The notes: a model not told the origin generated them from the sequence alone. Counted from the first letter of the stretch, positions 33,805-41,787 are shown. The stretch: DNA of 64,000 nucleotides from Candidatus Phytoplasma mali (GCF_000026205.1 NC_011047.1:248001-312000); one strand, 5' to 3'. Made by a program: numbers and translations.

Positions 33805-34521
33805 ATGATTTCATCGAAACAAAATATTATTTTTAAAAAAATGAAAAAATTATTAAATAAAAAATATTGTGACTTATACCAACAATTTTTAGTTTTCGGA
33901 GATCATTTGATTGAAGAAGCAGAAAAAACGAAATCTATTTTAGAAATTTATAGTACTTCTTTGAATAAAAAAGGTATTTTAATATCTAATAATTTAATGA
34001 AAGATTTAAAACAAACAAAAACTTTATTTAAACAAGTGGCAATTTGTAGACATCAAAATAATCCTATTGTTAGTAATAAAGTTTTAGTTTTAGATGATAT
34101 TCAAGATCCTTCGAATTTAGGTGTTTTACTAAGAAGTGCACTAGCTTTTGGTTTTAATCAGGTTTTATTAAGTGAAAATAGTGCAAGTTTTTATAACGAA
34201 AAAACCATTAGAGCTAGCCAAGGAGCTATATTTTATCTTTATTTCCAAAGAGGTAATTTAGAATATTTATTACAAAATTTTAAAAATAAAAATTATAAAA
34301 TTTTTAGTTCTTTAGTTCGTAAAAATAAAAAAACTTTAAGTATTGATCAATTAAATAAATTTCCCGAAGATGTTAAAAAAATATTAGTTTTAGGAAATGA
34401 AGGCGCTGGTATTTCTCATAATATTGAATTAATTACTGATTATTTTTTAAATATTCCTACTAAAAAAGTAGAGAGTTTAAATGTATCCGTAGCAGGTAGT
34501 ATTTTGATGCACTATTTATAA
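33805..34521 (+). CDS. TrmH/SpoU-family RNA 2'-O-methyltransferase
   Basis: The 238-residue protein has a substrate-binding N-terminal domain and a C-terminal SPOUT knot. The three SpoU motifs are clear: VLDDIQDPSNLGVLLRSALAFG, LVLGNEGAGIS and LNVSVAGSILM. These are the SAM-binding and catalytic loops of rRNA or tRNA ribose methylases (RlmB/TrmH/TsnR types). The exact target cannot be decided. The frame is open from a TTG at 33784, but AAAGG inside that extension, 11 nt before the ATG at 33805, decides the start. It is the last core gene before the island. Confidence 0.88.
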   Translation: MISSKQNIIFKKMKKLLNKKYCDLYQQFLVFGDHLIEEAEKTKSILEIYSTSLNKKGILISNNLMKDLKQTKTLFKQVAICRHQNNPIVSNKVLVLDDIQDPSNLGVLLRSALAFGFNQVLLSENSASFYNEKTIRASQGAIFYLYFQRGNLEYLLQNFKNKNYKIFSSLVRKNKKTLSIDQLNKFPEDVKKILVLGNEGAGISHNIELITDYFLNIPTKKVESLNVSVAGSILMHYL

Positions 34522-34694
34522 TATAATTTTTTTTAATTTATATTAAATAAATTTAAAAAAAATTTTAAATTATAAATATAAAAATTGATTCAAATATTTT
34601 TTTTAAAATCATCCTTTTTTAATTTTTCATATTTTTTTATATATTTTTTTACTTTATTCAAGATTTTATTTTTAAACTGCACCTATATATAACG

Positions 34695-34721
34695 AAGTGT
34701 TTAAAAACTTTAGACTTTTTT
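34695..34721 (+). repeat. Island-flanking direct repeat, left copy
   Basis: AAGTGTT, seven variable bases, then TTTAGACTTTTTT. The right copy at 42004-42030 has the same two blocks with the same spacing (21 of 27 identical). Confidence 0.6.
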
Positions 34722-34746
34722 TAAAAATTAAATAATTTAACTATTT

Positions 34747-34775
34747 AGATCGATATTTATATCGATCTTTTTTTG
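34747..34775 (+). terminator. Perfect palindromic hairpin with T-run before the sigma gene
   Basis: AGATCGATAT-TT-ATATCGATCT is a perfect 10-bp inverted repeat followed by seven T. The T-run ends 18 nt before the next ATG and about 6 nt before its AAAAGGA ribosome-binding site. It is either a terminator for the upstream gene or an attenuator of the sigma gene. Confidence 0.8.
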
Positions 34776-34792
34776 TTTTTAAAAGGACAAAA

Positions 34793-35611
34793 ATGTTAAA
34801 TAAATTAAATACCGAACTGGAAATAAAAGTTCAAGCTTTTTTATTAGATTCACAAAATCTTAAATTACGAGATGAAATTTATGAATTATGTCAAAGACCA
34901 CTTTTTAATATTGCTAAAAAATTTAAATTGCCACCAATGTTAGAACGTGGTGATTTAATTCAAGAAGGTTATTTATGTTTAGATGATGCAATAAAAAACT
35001 ATCAAGATAATTTAAGTAATTTTATTACATTTTTTTATAATAACGCAAAAATGAAAATGCGTAAATTAATAAATAAAACAGCGGGTATTAAAAAACATGA
35101 AGCTGAATATAACAAACTAGCTATTCAATACAACAACGAAGATATTGAAGAAGAAAAAGCAAGTAGTTGTGGCGAACACCATTTTATCGATCCGCACCAA
35201 GTATTAATGCGGGAAATTAACGAATTAAAACTTTTAACCAAAATTAAATCGGTAAAATTAACCGAAAATGAATTAAAAGTTTTAAAATTAGCGTTTAATT
35301 GACATATTTCAAAAGGTTTATATGATTTATCTTTATTAGAATTAACTAATATCGAAATCGCTAACCAATTAAATTTAACAACAAGACAAGCTGAAATTTT
35401 TAAAAATAAAGCAATTACCAAACTAAAAACCTATTTCAAAACTCAAATAATTACTGAAAACGATTGTAATTACATTCGAATTTATACAGTTAAAAATTGT
35501 TATCATCATAAAACCAAATTATATAATCGCCAACAAAAAAACTTAATTGCAATTATTATCAAAAAAAATGGTTTATTTTTTTTAACCACGAAATTTCATT
35601 ATAGTTTGTAA
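34793..35611 (+). pseudogene. Sigma-70-like factor interrupted by in-frame TGA
   Basis: A continuous frame of 272 codons is broken only by TGA at 35300-35302 (codon 170). The first part has sigma region 2 features, with GDLIQEGYLCLDDAIKNY followed by a helix that resembles the DNA-melting segment. The second part, after the TGA, contains SLLELTNIEIANQLNLTTRQAEIFKNKA, a helix-turn-helix typical of sigma region 4, then a basic tail. Together they form one sigma factor of the type found in phytoplasma mobile units. The shortened 169-residue protein would lack promoter -35 recognition. A Trp codon mutated to TGA is the likely cause. Spacing and AAAAGGA before the ATG are good. Confidence 0.75.
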
Positions 35612-35614
35612 ATA

Positions 35615-35680
35615 ATTCAATCTTGACCTTAACAAGTCATTAAACTGTTATAAATAAAAAATTCAATTAATAACTAAAAA
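35615..35680 (+). repeat. Island intergenic repeat, copy 1
   Basis: About 66 bp beginning ATTCAATCTTGACC and containing AACAAGTCATTAAACTGTTA and AATAAAAAATTCAATTAATAA. It lies directly behind the sigma factor frame. It is closely similar to copy 2 and less so to copy 3. The rest of the gap up to 35868 holds a small ATCAC-TTTT-GTGAT hairpin at 35804-35817 and the AAAGGAG site of the next gene. Confidence 0.75.
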
Positions 35681-35867
35681 AAGTATTCGAAAGAGTTCAA
35701 ACTAAACTTAATAGCGACTTTTCAAATAATACTTTCTATTTAAATATTAATTAAATTATTTTTTAAAATTAATTTTTAAAAATTAGTTATCTGTAAAATT
35801 TAAATCACTTTTGTGATTGTAAATAACGTTTCATTTTTAGTTATTAAATAAAAGGAGTAATAAATTA

Positions 35868-36236
35868 ATGAAAAAACCATATTTTAAAGATATAGATAGT
35901 GCTATTGATTGGTATATGTATTTTTTAAATGAAATTGATTTATTCGATGAAGACCCACAAGATTATTGTCAAAAATATGGTGTTATTAATAATTTATTAA
36001 CCATTTTTGGTAAATTAGACGACTTTGTTAATCATACTCATGGCGATAGGTTTTATTTCGAACCAATTAATTGTTCTAATGCGATGATCGCTGATGTTAA
36101 CGCTAAAGCTGATAAATTAAATACCCAAGTTCGTGAAGTAGTCGATCAAATTGACAATGTGATTACTAAATTAGACAATATTGCACACGATATTATTAAA
36201 TTAAAAACTGAATATAAAATTGTCGATGGAGATTAA
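35868..36236 (+). CDS. Island protein of unknown function with C-terminal coiled coil
   Basis: This 122-residue acidic protein was not recognised. Residues 1-70 are rich in aromatic and acidic residues (DSAIDWYMYFLNEIDLFDEDP). Residues 75-118 form a regular heptad pattern (ADVNAKADKLNTQVREVVDQ onward), probably a coiled coil. No membrane segment or signal is present. AAAGGAG 13 nt before the ATG supports the start. It is flanked on both sides by copies of the island repeat, suggesting it is its own small transcription unit. Confidence 0.75.
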   Translation: MKKPYFKDIDSAIDWYMYFLNEIDLFDEDPQDYCQKYGVINNLLTIFGKLDDFVNHTHGDRFYFEPINCSNAMIADVNAKADKLNTQVREVVDQIDNVITKLDNIAHDIIKLKTEYKIVDGD

Positions 36237-36290
36237 TTATTTAAAAAAAATAACTAAAAAATTTTATTATAATTTTAAAAAATAATTTTA

Positions 36291-36357
36291 ATTCAATTTG
36301 GGCCTCAATAAGTCATTAAATTGTTACCAATAAAAAATTAATTAATAAATCAAAAAT
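36291..36357 (+). repeat. Island intergenic repeat, copy 2
   Basis: ATTCAATTTGGGCCTCAATAA continuing with GTCATTAAATTGTTACC and AATAAAAAATTAATTAATAA. It aligns with copy 1 over its full length with only a few substitutions and one gap. Confidence 0.75.
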
Positions 36358-36371
36358 TAAATGAGCATTAC

Positions 36372-36674
36372 ATGTCAACAAATAAAGTATTAAGTAATTT
36401 AGAACGTGAAAAATTATTAGAAAAAATAACTAAAAAATAATTTAAACAAAATTTTAAAAAATTTACAGAAATTTGGTTTAAAGATTGGTTTAAAAATATG
36501 TTTAATACTAAATCCAACCATTTTTCAACTTTTGAAATATTTTTAAACAATTTAACTACACAACTTAAACTGCCACAAGATTTTCAGTTAACGGAAAAAT
36601 ATGTAAAAATTGTTACTACAATTATGACGACGCAAACCGAAAATCATCGTCAGGTTATGAGTTGTTTGTTTTAA
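36372..36674 (+). pseudogene. Broken island gene with premature TAA
   Basis: From ATG 36372 the frame gives 22 codons (MSTNKVLSNLEREKLLEKIT...) and then TAA at 36438-36440. It then stays open for 77 more codons (EIWFKDWFKNMFNTKSNHF and a later QLTEKYVKIVTTIMTTQTEN) to TAA at 36672-36674. The continuous downstream frame with protein-like composition shows a 100-residue gene inactivated by one point mutation. Function unknown. Confidence 0.6.
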
Positions 36675-36696
36675 TTTAACGAAAGGAAAAATAATT

Positions 36697-36846
36697 ATGA
36701 ATAAAAAACCAATTATTTTAAAAATTAATCCTAATAAATTTCCTCGAATTCGTTATTTAATTCCCAAAACTGGTTATTTAATTAAATCCAAAAAAAAATA
36801 TCATCGTATTCGTGATAAAAAAATTAACTTTGAAATTGATTTTTAA
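36697..36846 (+). CDS. Small basic island protein (49 aa)
   Basis: A 49-residue, strongly basic protein (MNKKPIILKINPNKFPRIRY, later KSKKKYHRIRDKK). GAAAGGA lies 9 nt before the ATG, and the gene fits between a broken gene and the next ORF with 30-nt spacing. Its charge suggests nucleic-acid binding, but there is no recognisable domain. Confidence 0.6.
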   Translation: MNKKPIILKINPNKFPRIRYLIPKTGYLIKSKKKYHRIRDKKINFEIDF

Positions 36847-36876
36847 AATTTAAAATAAAAACTAAAAGGATAAAAA

Positions 36877-37326
36877 ATGGTTAAAAACAAAATTAAAACA
36901 TTAAAAACAAAATTAACGAAATTAAAATGTCAAAATATTGAAATTATTCAAAATAATAAAAATGAAATTAAAGAAATTAATTTTGATTTTGAAGGAATAG
37001 ATCAAGATAGTTTACAATTTTTACAAATTAAATTTTACACAAATGGTAATTTAAGACGTATTCAATGTTTGGATGATAAATCAATTCCTAACGATAAAGA
37101 TTTTACTTATGATTTTTATGATGAAAATAATCAGCAAGCATTTAAAATTTGTTCTTTTTCTATCGTTCTAAAAGTTTTTAAATATTTAAAAACAATTAGC
37201 AATATTTTACAAAATGAATATTTTATTCCGATTTTGGATAATGACGATGATGAAGAAACAACTTATAATTTAATGTCAACTAAAACTTTTGATATGTACT
37301 CCGACATTTATGAAGAATTATTTTAA
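36877..37326 (+). CDS. Island protein of unknown function (149 aa)
   Basis: This product was not recognised. It has a lysine-rich N-terminus (about 1-20) and an alternating strand-like centre (NEIKEINFDFEGIDQ, FLQIKFYTNGNLRRIQ). The C-terminal acidic stretch reads DNDDDEET. There is no signal or membrane helix. AAAAGGA lies 7 nt before the ATG. It follows the small basic gene by 30 nt and precedes the Panacea-domain remnant by about 40 nt, so these form one small operon. Confidence 0.7.
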   Translation: MVKNKIKTLKTKLTKLKCQNIEIIQNNKNEIKEINFDFEGIDQDSLQFLQIKFYTNGNLRRIQCLDDKSIPNDKDFTYDFYDENNQQAFKICSFSIVLKVFKYLKTISNILQNEYFIPILDNDDDEETTYNLMSTKTFDMYSDIYEELF

Positions 37327-37365
37327 AACATCATTTTCAAATAAAAAAAACGAGGAAAAATAAAA

Positions 37366-37843
37366 ATGGAAAAAAGTAATGAAATAAATATTTTTGATGT
37401 CGCAAATTATATTATTGCCAATAAAAAAATCCCTGATTTAACCAATTTAAAAATTCAAAAATTAATTTTTTATATTTATGCAATTTATTTAGTAAAAACA
37501 AATCAAAAAACAAAAATGTTTCATTCAGATATCGAAGCATGGCCTTATGGTGTGGTATCACCGAAATTGTATTTGCATTTAATGCATGAAACTAAAACTT
37601 TATCGAATAAAAAAATTATTATTCGTAATTTTAATGAATTAAAATTCGATCCATATCAAAAAACGTTTGTGATTATGTTTTAGAAAAATATGGTGTTTGG
37701 ACTTCTAGAAATTTAGTCTCTTTAACTCATAAAGACTTTTTAACTTGGTATAAATCATTTTTGGAGTAAAGATTGGAGTTTGAATTCAATTGGTAATCGA
37801 GCAATTATTGACTATTATTCACAATTAGAAAATCAAATTTGAT
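37366..37843 (+). pseudogene. Frameshifted Panacea-domain (SocA/DUF4065) protein
   Basis: The first 100 residues contain LTNLKIQKLIFYIYAIYL and DIEAWPYGVVSPKLYLHL, the hallmark of the Panacea/DUF4065 family (antitoxins and phage proteins such as SocA and GepA). The frame then ends at 37681. The missing end continues in another frame as CDYVLEKYGVWTSRNLVSLTHKDFLTWYKSFLE up to a TAA. A second shift then gives KDWSLNSIGNRAIIDYYSQ, ending near 37843. Two frameshifts therefore break a protein of about 155 residues. No toxin partner is evident next to it. A shortened 105-residue product could still be made. Confidence 0.7.
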
Positions 37844-37855
37844 AATTTTAAAATT

Positions 37856-37882
37856 AAGCTATTTTTCAAGGTAGTTTTTTTA
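37856..37882 (+). terminator. Weak terminator after the Panacea remnant
   Basis: Short stem AGCTA/TAGTT followed by a run of T and TTTAGTTTT. Confidence 0.4.
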
Positions 37883-37887
37883 GTTTT

Positions 37888-37934
37888 AAATCGATCTCAA
37901 CAAATCATAAAACTGTTTTTTAAATTAAATAAAA
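37888..37934 (+). repeat. Island intergenic repeat, copy 3 (diverged)
   Basis: AATCGATCTCAACAAATCATAAAACTGTTTT aligns with the AACAAGTCATTAAACTGTTA core of copy 1. It again sits between a gene end and the next ribosome-binding site. Confidence 0.55.
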
Positions 37935-37964
37935 TTTGTAAAAAACCGAAAGGAAGTAAAACAT

Positions 37965-38069
37965 ATTTTAACGTCAATAGATTTAATTAGTGGTTTTTTA
38001 GAATTTAAAAGTTATTTCACTTGGATTTTTTTAGGAATTGGTTTAACATATTTATATGCTTTAAATTGA
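37965..38069 (+). CDS. Possible small membrane protein lacking an ATG
   Basis: A 34-codon frame (ILTSIDLISGFLEFKSYF then TWIFLGIGLTYLYALN) follows GAAAGGAAG by about 10 nt, but the expected start codon is ATT. It may be a mutated ATG or a rare start. The second half is one hydrophobic helix. The TGA stop overlaps the next ribosome-binding site, as in tightly packed operons. Confidence 0.4.
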   Translation: MLTSIDLISGFLEFKSYFTWIFLGIGLTYLYALN

Positions 38070-38077
38070 AAGGAATA

Positions 38078-38170
38078 TTGATTGGCATATTAATTATTTT
38101 TGTAATCTTGGTATTATTATTTTTTTGTTTTTTTGTAAGAAGTCTAAGACAATATAGTCAAAGGTTCTGA
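38078..38170 (+). CDS. Possible single-helix membrane protein (30 aa)
   Basis: TTG start 6 nt behind AAAGGA. The product is one hydrophobic helix (IGILIIFVILVLLFFCFFV) with a basic tail (RSLRQYSQRF). It is too short for homology, but its position directly behind a similar small frame supports it. Confidence 0.45.
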   Translation: MIGILIIFVILVLLFFCFFVRSLRQYSQRF

Positions 38171-38189
38171 TAAAAGTATTCAATTGAAA

Positions 38190-38615
38190 GTTATATATTG
38201 CATGAGGCCATTAGCCTGGTGCCAAAGTGGAAGCGGATCAATATGATCTTAAATCGCAGTTTGGTGCAGATAGCGTTTCAACTATGATCAGTGTTGTTAG
38301 CAGTGAATTACTTCAATGAAAAAAATTTATTTATTTGTCTAAACAAATTTGTGTAAATAAGGAAAAGCAATTTATTATTGTGTAACTTATAAAGAAACCA
38401 CTACACAACATCAGGAAATCAAAGAAAAAGAATTTACCATGGGGAATTAGATAAACAATTAGGAAATGCTAAAATGTTATTTTTAAACCACCCTCGGGGA
38501 TGGGGGAGCTATGAAAAGGATTGACGAAAGCACTTTTAATTCCGCCATTAATACTTATGTTTAAAGTGAACTTTCACAATTAGATTACGGAATCAAAATT
38601 GTGCAAATGAATTAA
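38190..38615 (+). pseudogene. Multiply frameshifted island gene, possibly SPFH/band-7-like
   Basis: Protein-like pieces appear in all three frames: AKVEADQYDLKSQFGADSVS then TMISVVSSELLQ and TGA, TYKETTTQHQEIKEKEF, LDKQLGNAKM, and KRIDESTFNSAINTYV followed by SELSQLDYGIKIVQM. The run of 'AINTYVxSELSQLDYGIKIVQM' resembles the part of SPFH (stomatin/prohibitin) proteins before the coiled coil, and such genes are known from phytoplasma mobile units. The family guess is tentative. That it is a ruined gene is clear. Confidence 0.5.
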
Positions 38616-38654
38616 AATCTAAAATTTTATCAATAACAACAAATTGGTATAGCA

Positions 38655-38965
38655 ATGGAAAATAAAATCAACGAAATTTCAACCAAATCAGGTAGTAGAC
38701 TTATGAGATATTTAAATACTTTAAACGAATTTGAAAAATATGACTAACAAATTAAAAAAAATGAATTGCGGTGCTCAAAAAAAGCGATTTATTCTTATCT
38801 GCAAATAAAAAACTCTCTAAATTAAACGACTTAATTTTACAATTAGAAGTCTATGAAAAAACATTAAAAGCTGACTATCCTAGAATTCAAGATATTTGAA
38901 CCCAAATCCAAAAATTGAAAAAAACGCTCAATTTTGTAAATAAATTGTGAAATAAAATTAATTAA
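38655..38965 (+). pseudogene. Broken coiled-coil island gene
   Basis: From ATG 38655 the frame reads MENKINEISTKSGSRLMRYL and NTLNEFEKYD, then stops with TAA. A shifted frame continues with KLSKLNDLILQLEVYEKTLK and ADYPRIQDI, TGA at 38897, TQIQKLKKTLNFVNKL, TGA at 38948, NKIN and TAA at 38963. The regular charge pattern suggests a coiled coil of about 100 residues. Both TGAs could stand for Trp. Confidence 0.5.
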
Positions 38966-38977
38966 AAAGGAAAAAAA

Positions 38978-41755
38978 ATGAATAAAAGTTTGACTGAAGC
39001 AGACATTACTTCTACTATTGATGTTATGTTGATTAAAAAGGGTTGGTGTATAAAAGGTGAAAAAAAAAATATTTTTTGTGAATACCCTATTGGTAGAAAA
39101 AGAGCTGATCGAGTATTGTTTTTAGACAATAAACCTTTTTTAGTTTTAGAAGTAAAAAAAAAATCTACTAATTATAACTTAAAAAATGGTTTAGAACAAG
39201 CTATTGATTATGCTGAAAACATTGGTGCTCCTGTTGCTTGTGTTACTAACGGAAGTATTATCAAAACTTATCATTTAATTGATAAAAAACCGTTATTTTA
39301 TAATGATTCGGAAATAGATTTTTTTATACCAAATAATTTAGCTAATGTTTTTTCAAAAAAACACAAATTCAATAATATATCTAAAGAAGTAAGAATATCA
39401 AGGGAAAATTTAATAAGTATTTTTAAAAAAATTAATAATTTATTACAAGAAGTTGGAATCAGCGCTGGCATCCAAAGAATTAATGAATTTTGCAATATTT
39501 TGTTTTTAAAACTTTTTAGTGAACAAAATATAAAAAACATCAATGAATTATATTTATGGGAAAATTTTAAAAATACACCAGATAATAGTTTATTAGAATT
39601 TTTTAAAAAAAACATTATCCCTGAATTTCAAAAAAAATATAGTTCTGATGTATTTATTCAAACGGAAATTAAAAATTCATCTGTTTTAAGAAAAATAATT
39701 CAATTACTGGATCCTTTAAAATTAATTGATTTAGAAACAGATATTAAAGGTGATGCTTTTGAATATTTTATTAGTGTTTATTCAGGTGGTCATGGTCAAA
39801 AAACTGATTTAGGAGAATATTTTACACCACGTCATATTGTGAAAAACACAGTAAAAATTGTAAACCCAAAAATAGGCGAAACTATTTTAGATCCTTTTTG
39901 TGGTACGGGTGGTTTTTTAATTGAAGTCTTTAAACATATTCATCAACAAATTTCTCTTGACGATAAAACTTTATTAAAAAAACTCCAAAAAGAAACTATT
40001 TTTGGACAAGAAATTACAAGTACATCTCGATTAGCTAAAATGAATATGATTTTAGCTGGAGATGGACATAATAATATCATTCAATGTGATAGTTTAAAGG
40101 TAACCAACAAACAAAAATATGATTTAATAATAACTAACATTCCTTTTGGGAATCAAAAAGAACAATTATATATCGAAACTTGCCTTAATTTTTTAAAGAA
40201 AGGTGGTAGAATGGCAATCATTATTCCAGATGGAATATTATCAAATCAAAAAAATTTATTTTTAAGAAAAAAACTTTATAATAATTTTGATATAAAAATT
40301 ATTTCTATGCCTATGGGAATGTTTGAACCATATACTAGTGTTAAAACTAGTATTTTAATAGCCAATTCTAAAAAAGAAAATCAAACAAATTCGTTTATTA
40401 AAATATATAAAATTGAAAGCGATGGGTTTAGTTTAGATAAAAAAAGAAAAAAATTATTAACTATCCAAAACGATTGGGATCGATATCATTTGGAAATGTT
40501 AAAAATATATACTACTATCCCTACGGAAAATAATAATTATTCATTTTTAAATCAAAAAGAAATATTTGTTACCTTAAATAATGATTATCCAAAAATTAAA
40601 TTAAGTGATGTAGTGAATATTCAAAAAGGTAATAACCCGCCTAAAGATGAAAAAGCTTATATAGAAGGAAAAATTCCCTTTTTTAAAGTTTCTGATATTG
40701 CTAAATTTCATATAAAATTGAATTTATCGGAAAGCGTTCATAAAATTAATCCTGCTTACAAAACAACTTTAAAATTATTTAAAAAAAATTCTTTATTAAT
40801 ACCTACCACAGGAGAATCTTGTAAATTAAATCATCGTGCCTTAATAAGTAAAGATTCTTATGTAGCATCCACGATTACAGTTTTAACTTGTGATGAAAAT
40901 AAAATTTTACCTCTTTTTTTATTTTATTGTTTGTTATTTGTTGATATGGGTAATTTTGTAAAAAATGATTTTTATCCTGGTGTAGATTCTCAAATGTTTA
41001 AAAACATACTAATTCCTTTGCCAACAATCAAAGAACAAGAAAAAATAATTAAAAATTTAATACCATATAATAAAATCATTGAACAATCTAAAAAAATTTA
41101 TGCTAATTGGAGACCTCATTTTGTAATAAAAAAAGAATGGAAATCTTTGCGTTTAAAAGAAATTTCTTCCATTATTCAAGGTGTATCAATAAAAAAATTT
41201 ATTTCTTTTGAAATAGATAATACTAAAAAAATAGATAAAGAAAATAAAGTTGAATTTATTAAATCAGGTCAAGTTAGAGGTTTAGATAAATTCAACCTAA
41301 AAAAAAGACATTATTCAAATGAAAATTTAAAAATACCTGAAAATAAATTATTACAAAATGAAGATTTAATTTTAAACAAACAAGGAATAGGAACAGCTGG
41401 ACGTATTTGTTTTTTTAAAAGTTCTCTTTTTAATAATTCAACAACTATTAACACTTGTGGTTATATTATTCGTGCCAATAAACAAATAATTAATCCTCGA
41501 TATTTATTATATTTTATGTCTGGAATTATAGGTTTTAGTGAATTACATAATATGGCTATAGGTACTACTGGGCAAATTCAAATTCCTATAACAAAAATTG
41601 AAAATTTAATAATAAAATTTCCTAGTTTAGAAGAACAAGAAAAAATTATACAATCATTAAATGTTGAATATGAATTAATTAAAAATCAAAAAAAAATAAT
41701 TCATATTTTAAACCAAAAAATAAAACAATATTGTGAATCAATAGGATTATTTTAA
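38978..41755 (+). CDS. Single-chain restriction-modification enzyme (nuclease-methylase-two TRD fusion)
   Basis: A 925-residue protein fuses all parts of a restriction-modification system. Residues 1-110 form an HsdR-N/PD-(D/E)XK nuclease with D44 in RKRADRV and E58-V-K60. Residues 140-470 are an HsdM-type N6-adenine methylase: GEYFTPRHIVK (279-290), SAM motif I DPFCGTGGF (305-313) and catalytic NIPF at 387-390 (usual NPPF). From about 537 and again from about 712, two HsdS-type target-recognition domains begin with PKIKLSDVVNIQKG and EWKSLRLKEISSIIQG and end in EQEKII helices. There is no helicase motor, so it resembles type IIG/IIB enzymes such as AloI rather than type I. It is the only large intact gene in the island, with AAAAAGG before the ATG and a terminator behind. 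Confidence 0.88.
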   Translation: MNKSLTEADITSTIDVMLIKKGWCIKGEKKNIFCEYPIGRKRADRVLFLDNKPFLVLEVKKKSTNYNLKNGLEQAIDYAENIGAPVACVTNGSIIKTYHLIDKKPLFYNDSEIDFFIPNNLANVFSKKHKFNNISKEVRISRENLISIFKKINNLLQEVGISAGIQRINEFCNILFLKLFSEQNIKNINELYLWENFKNTPDNSLLEFFKKNIIPEFQKKYSSDVFIQTEIKNSSVLRKIIQLLDPLKLIDLETDIKGDAFEYFISVYSGGHGQKTDLGEYFTPRHIVKNTVKIVNPKIGETILDPFCGTGGFLIEVFKHIHQQISLDDKTLLKKLQKETIFGQEITSTSRLAKMNMILAGDGHNNIIQCDSLKVTNKQKYDLIITNIPFGNQKEQLYIETCLNFLKKGGRMAIIIPDGILSNQKNLFLRKKLYNNFDIKIISMPMGMFEPYTSVKTSILIANSKKENQTNSFIKIYKIESDGFSLDKKRKKLLTIQNDWDRYHLEMLKIYTTIPTENNNYSFLNQKEIFVTLNNDYPKIKLSDVVNIQKGNNPPKDEKAYIEGKIPFFKVSDIAKFHIKLNLSESVHKINPAYKTTLKLFKKNSLLIPTTGESCKLNHRALISKDSYVASTITVLTCDENKILPLFLFYCLLFVDMGNFVKNDFYPGVDSQMFKNILIPLPTIKEQEKIIKNLIPYNKIIEQSKKIYANWRPHFVIKKEWKSLRLKEISSIIQGVSIKKFISFEIDNTKKIDKENKVEFIKSGQVRGLDKFNLKKRHYSNENLKIPENKLLQNEDLILNKQGIGTAGRICFFKSSLFNNSTTINTCGYIIRANKQIINPRYLLYFMSGIIGFSELHNMAIGTTGQIQIPITKIENLIIKFPSLEEQEKIIQSLNVEYELIKNQKKIIHILNQKIKQYCESIGLF

Positions 41756-41787
41756 TTAAAAAAACTTAAAAAAATAAATCAAAACCA

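Noticed and set aside
38067-38069. TGA of the 34-codon membrane ORF read as Trp
   Set aside because: It overlaps the AAAGGA site of the next frame in the normal stop-then-start arrangement, so it is best taken as a real stop.
38978-41755. Classical type I HsdM or HsdS gene
   Set aside because: The nuclease, methylase and two recognition domains are on one chain and no HsdR helicase gene is present, so it is not an ordinary type I subunit.
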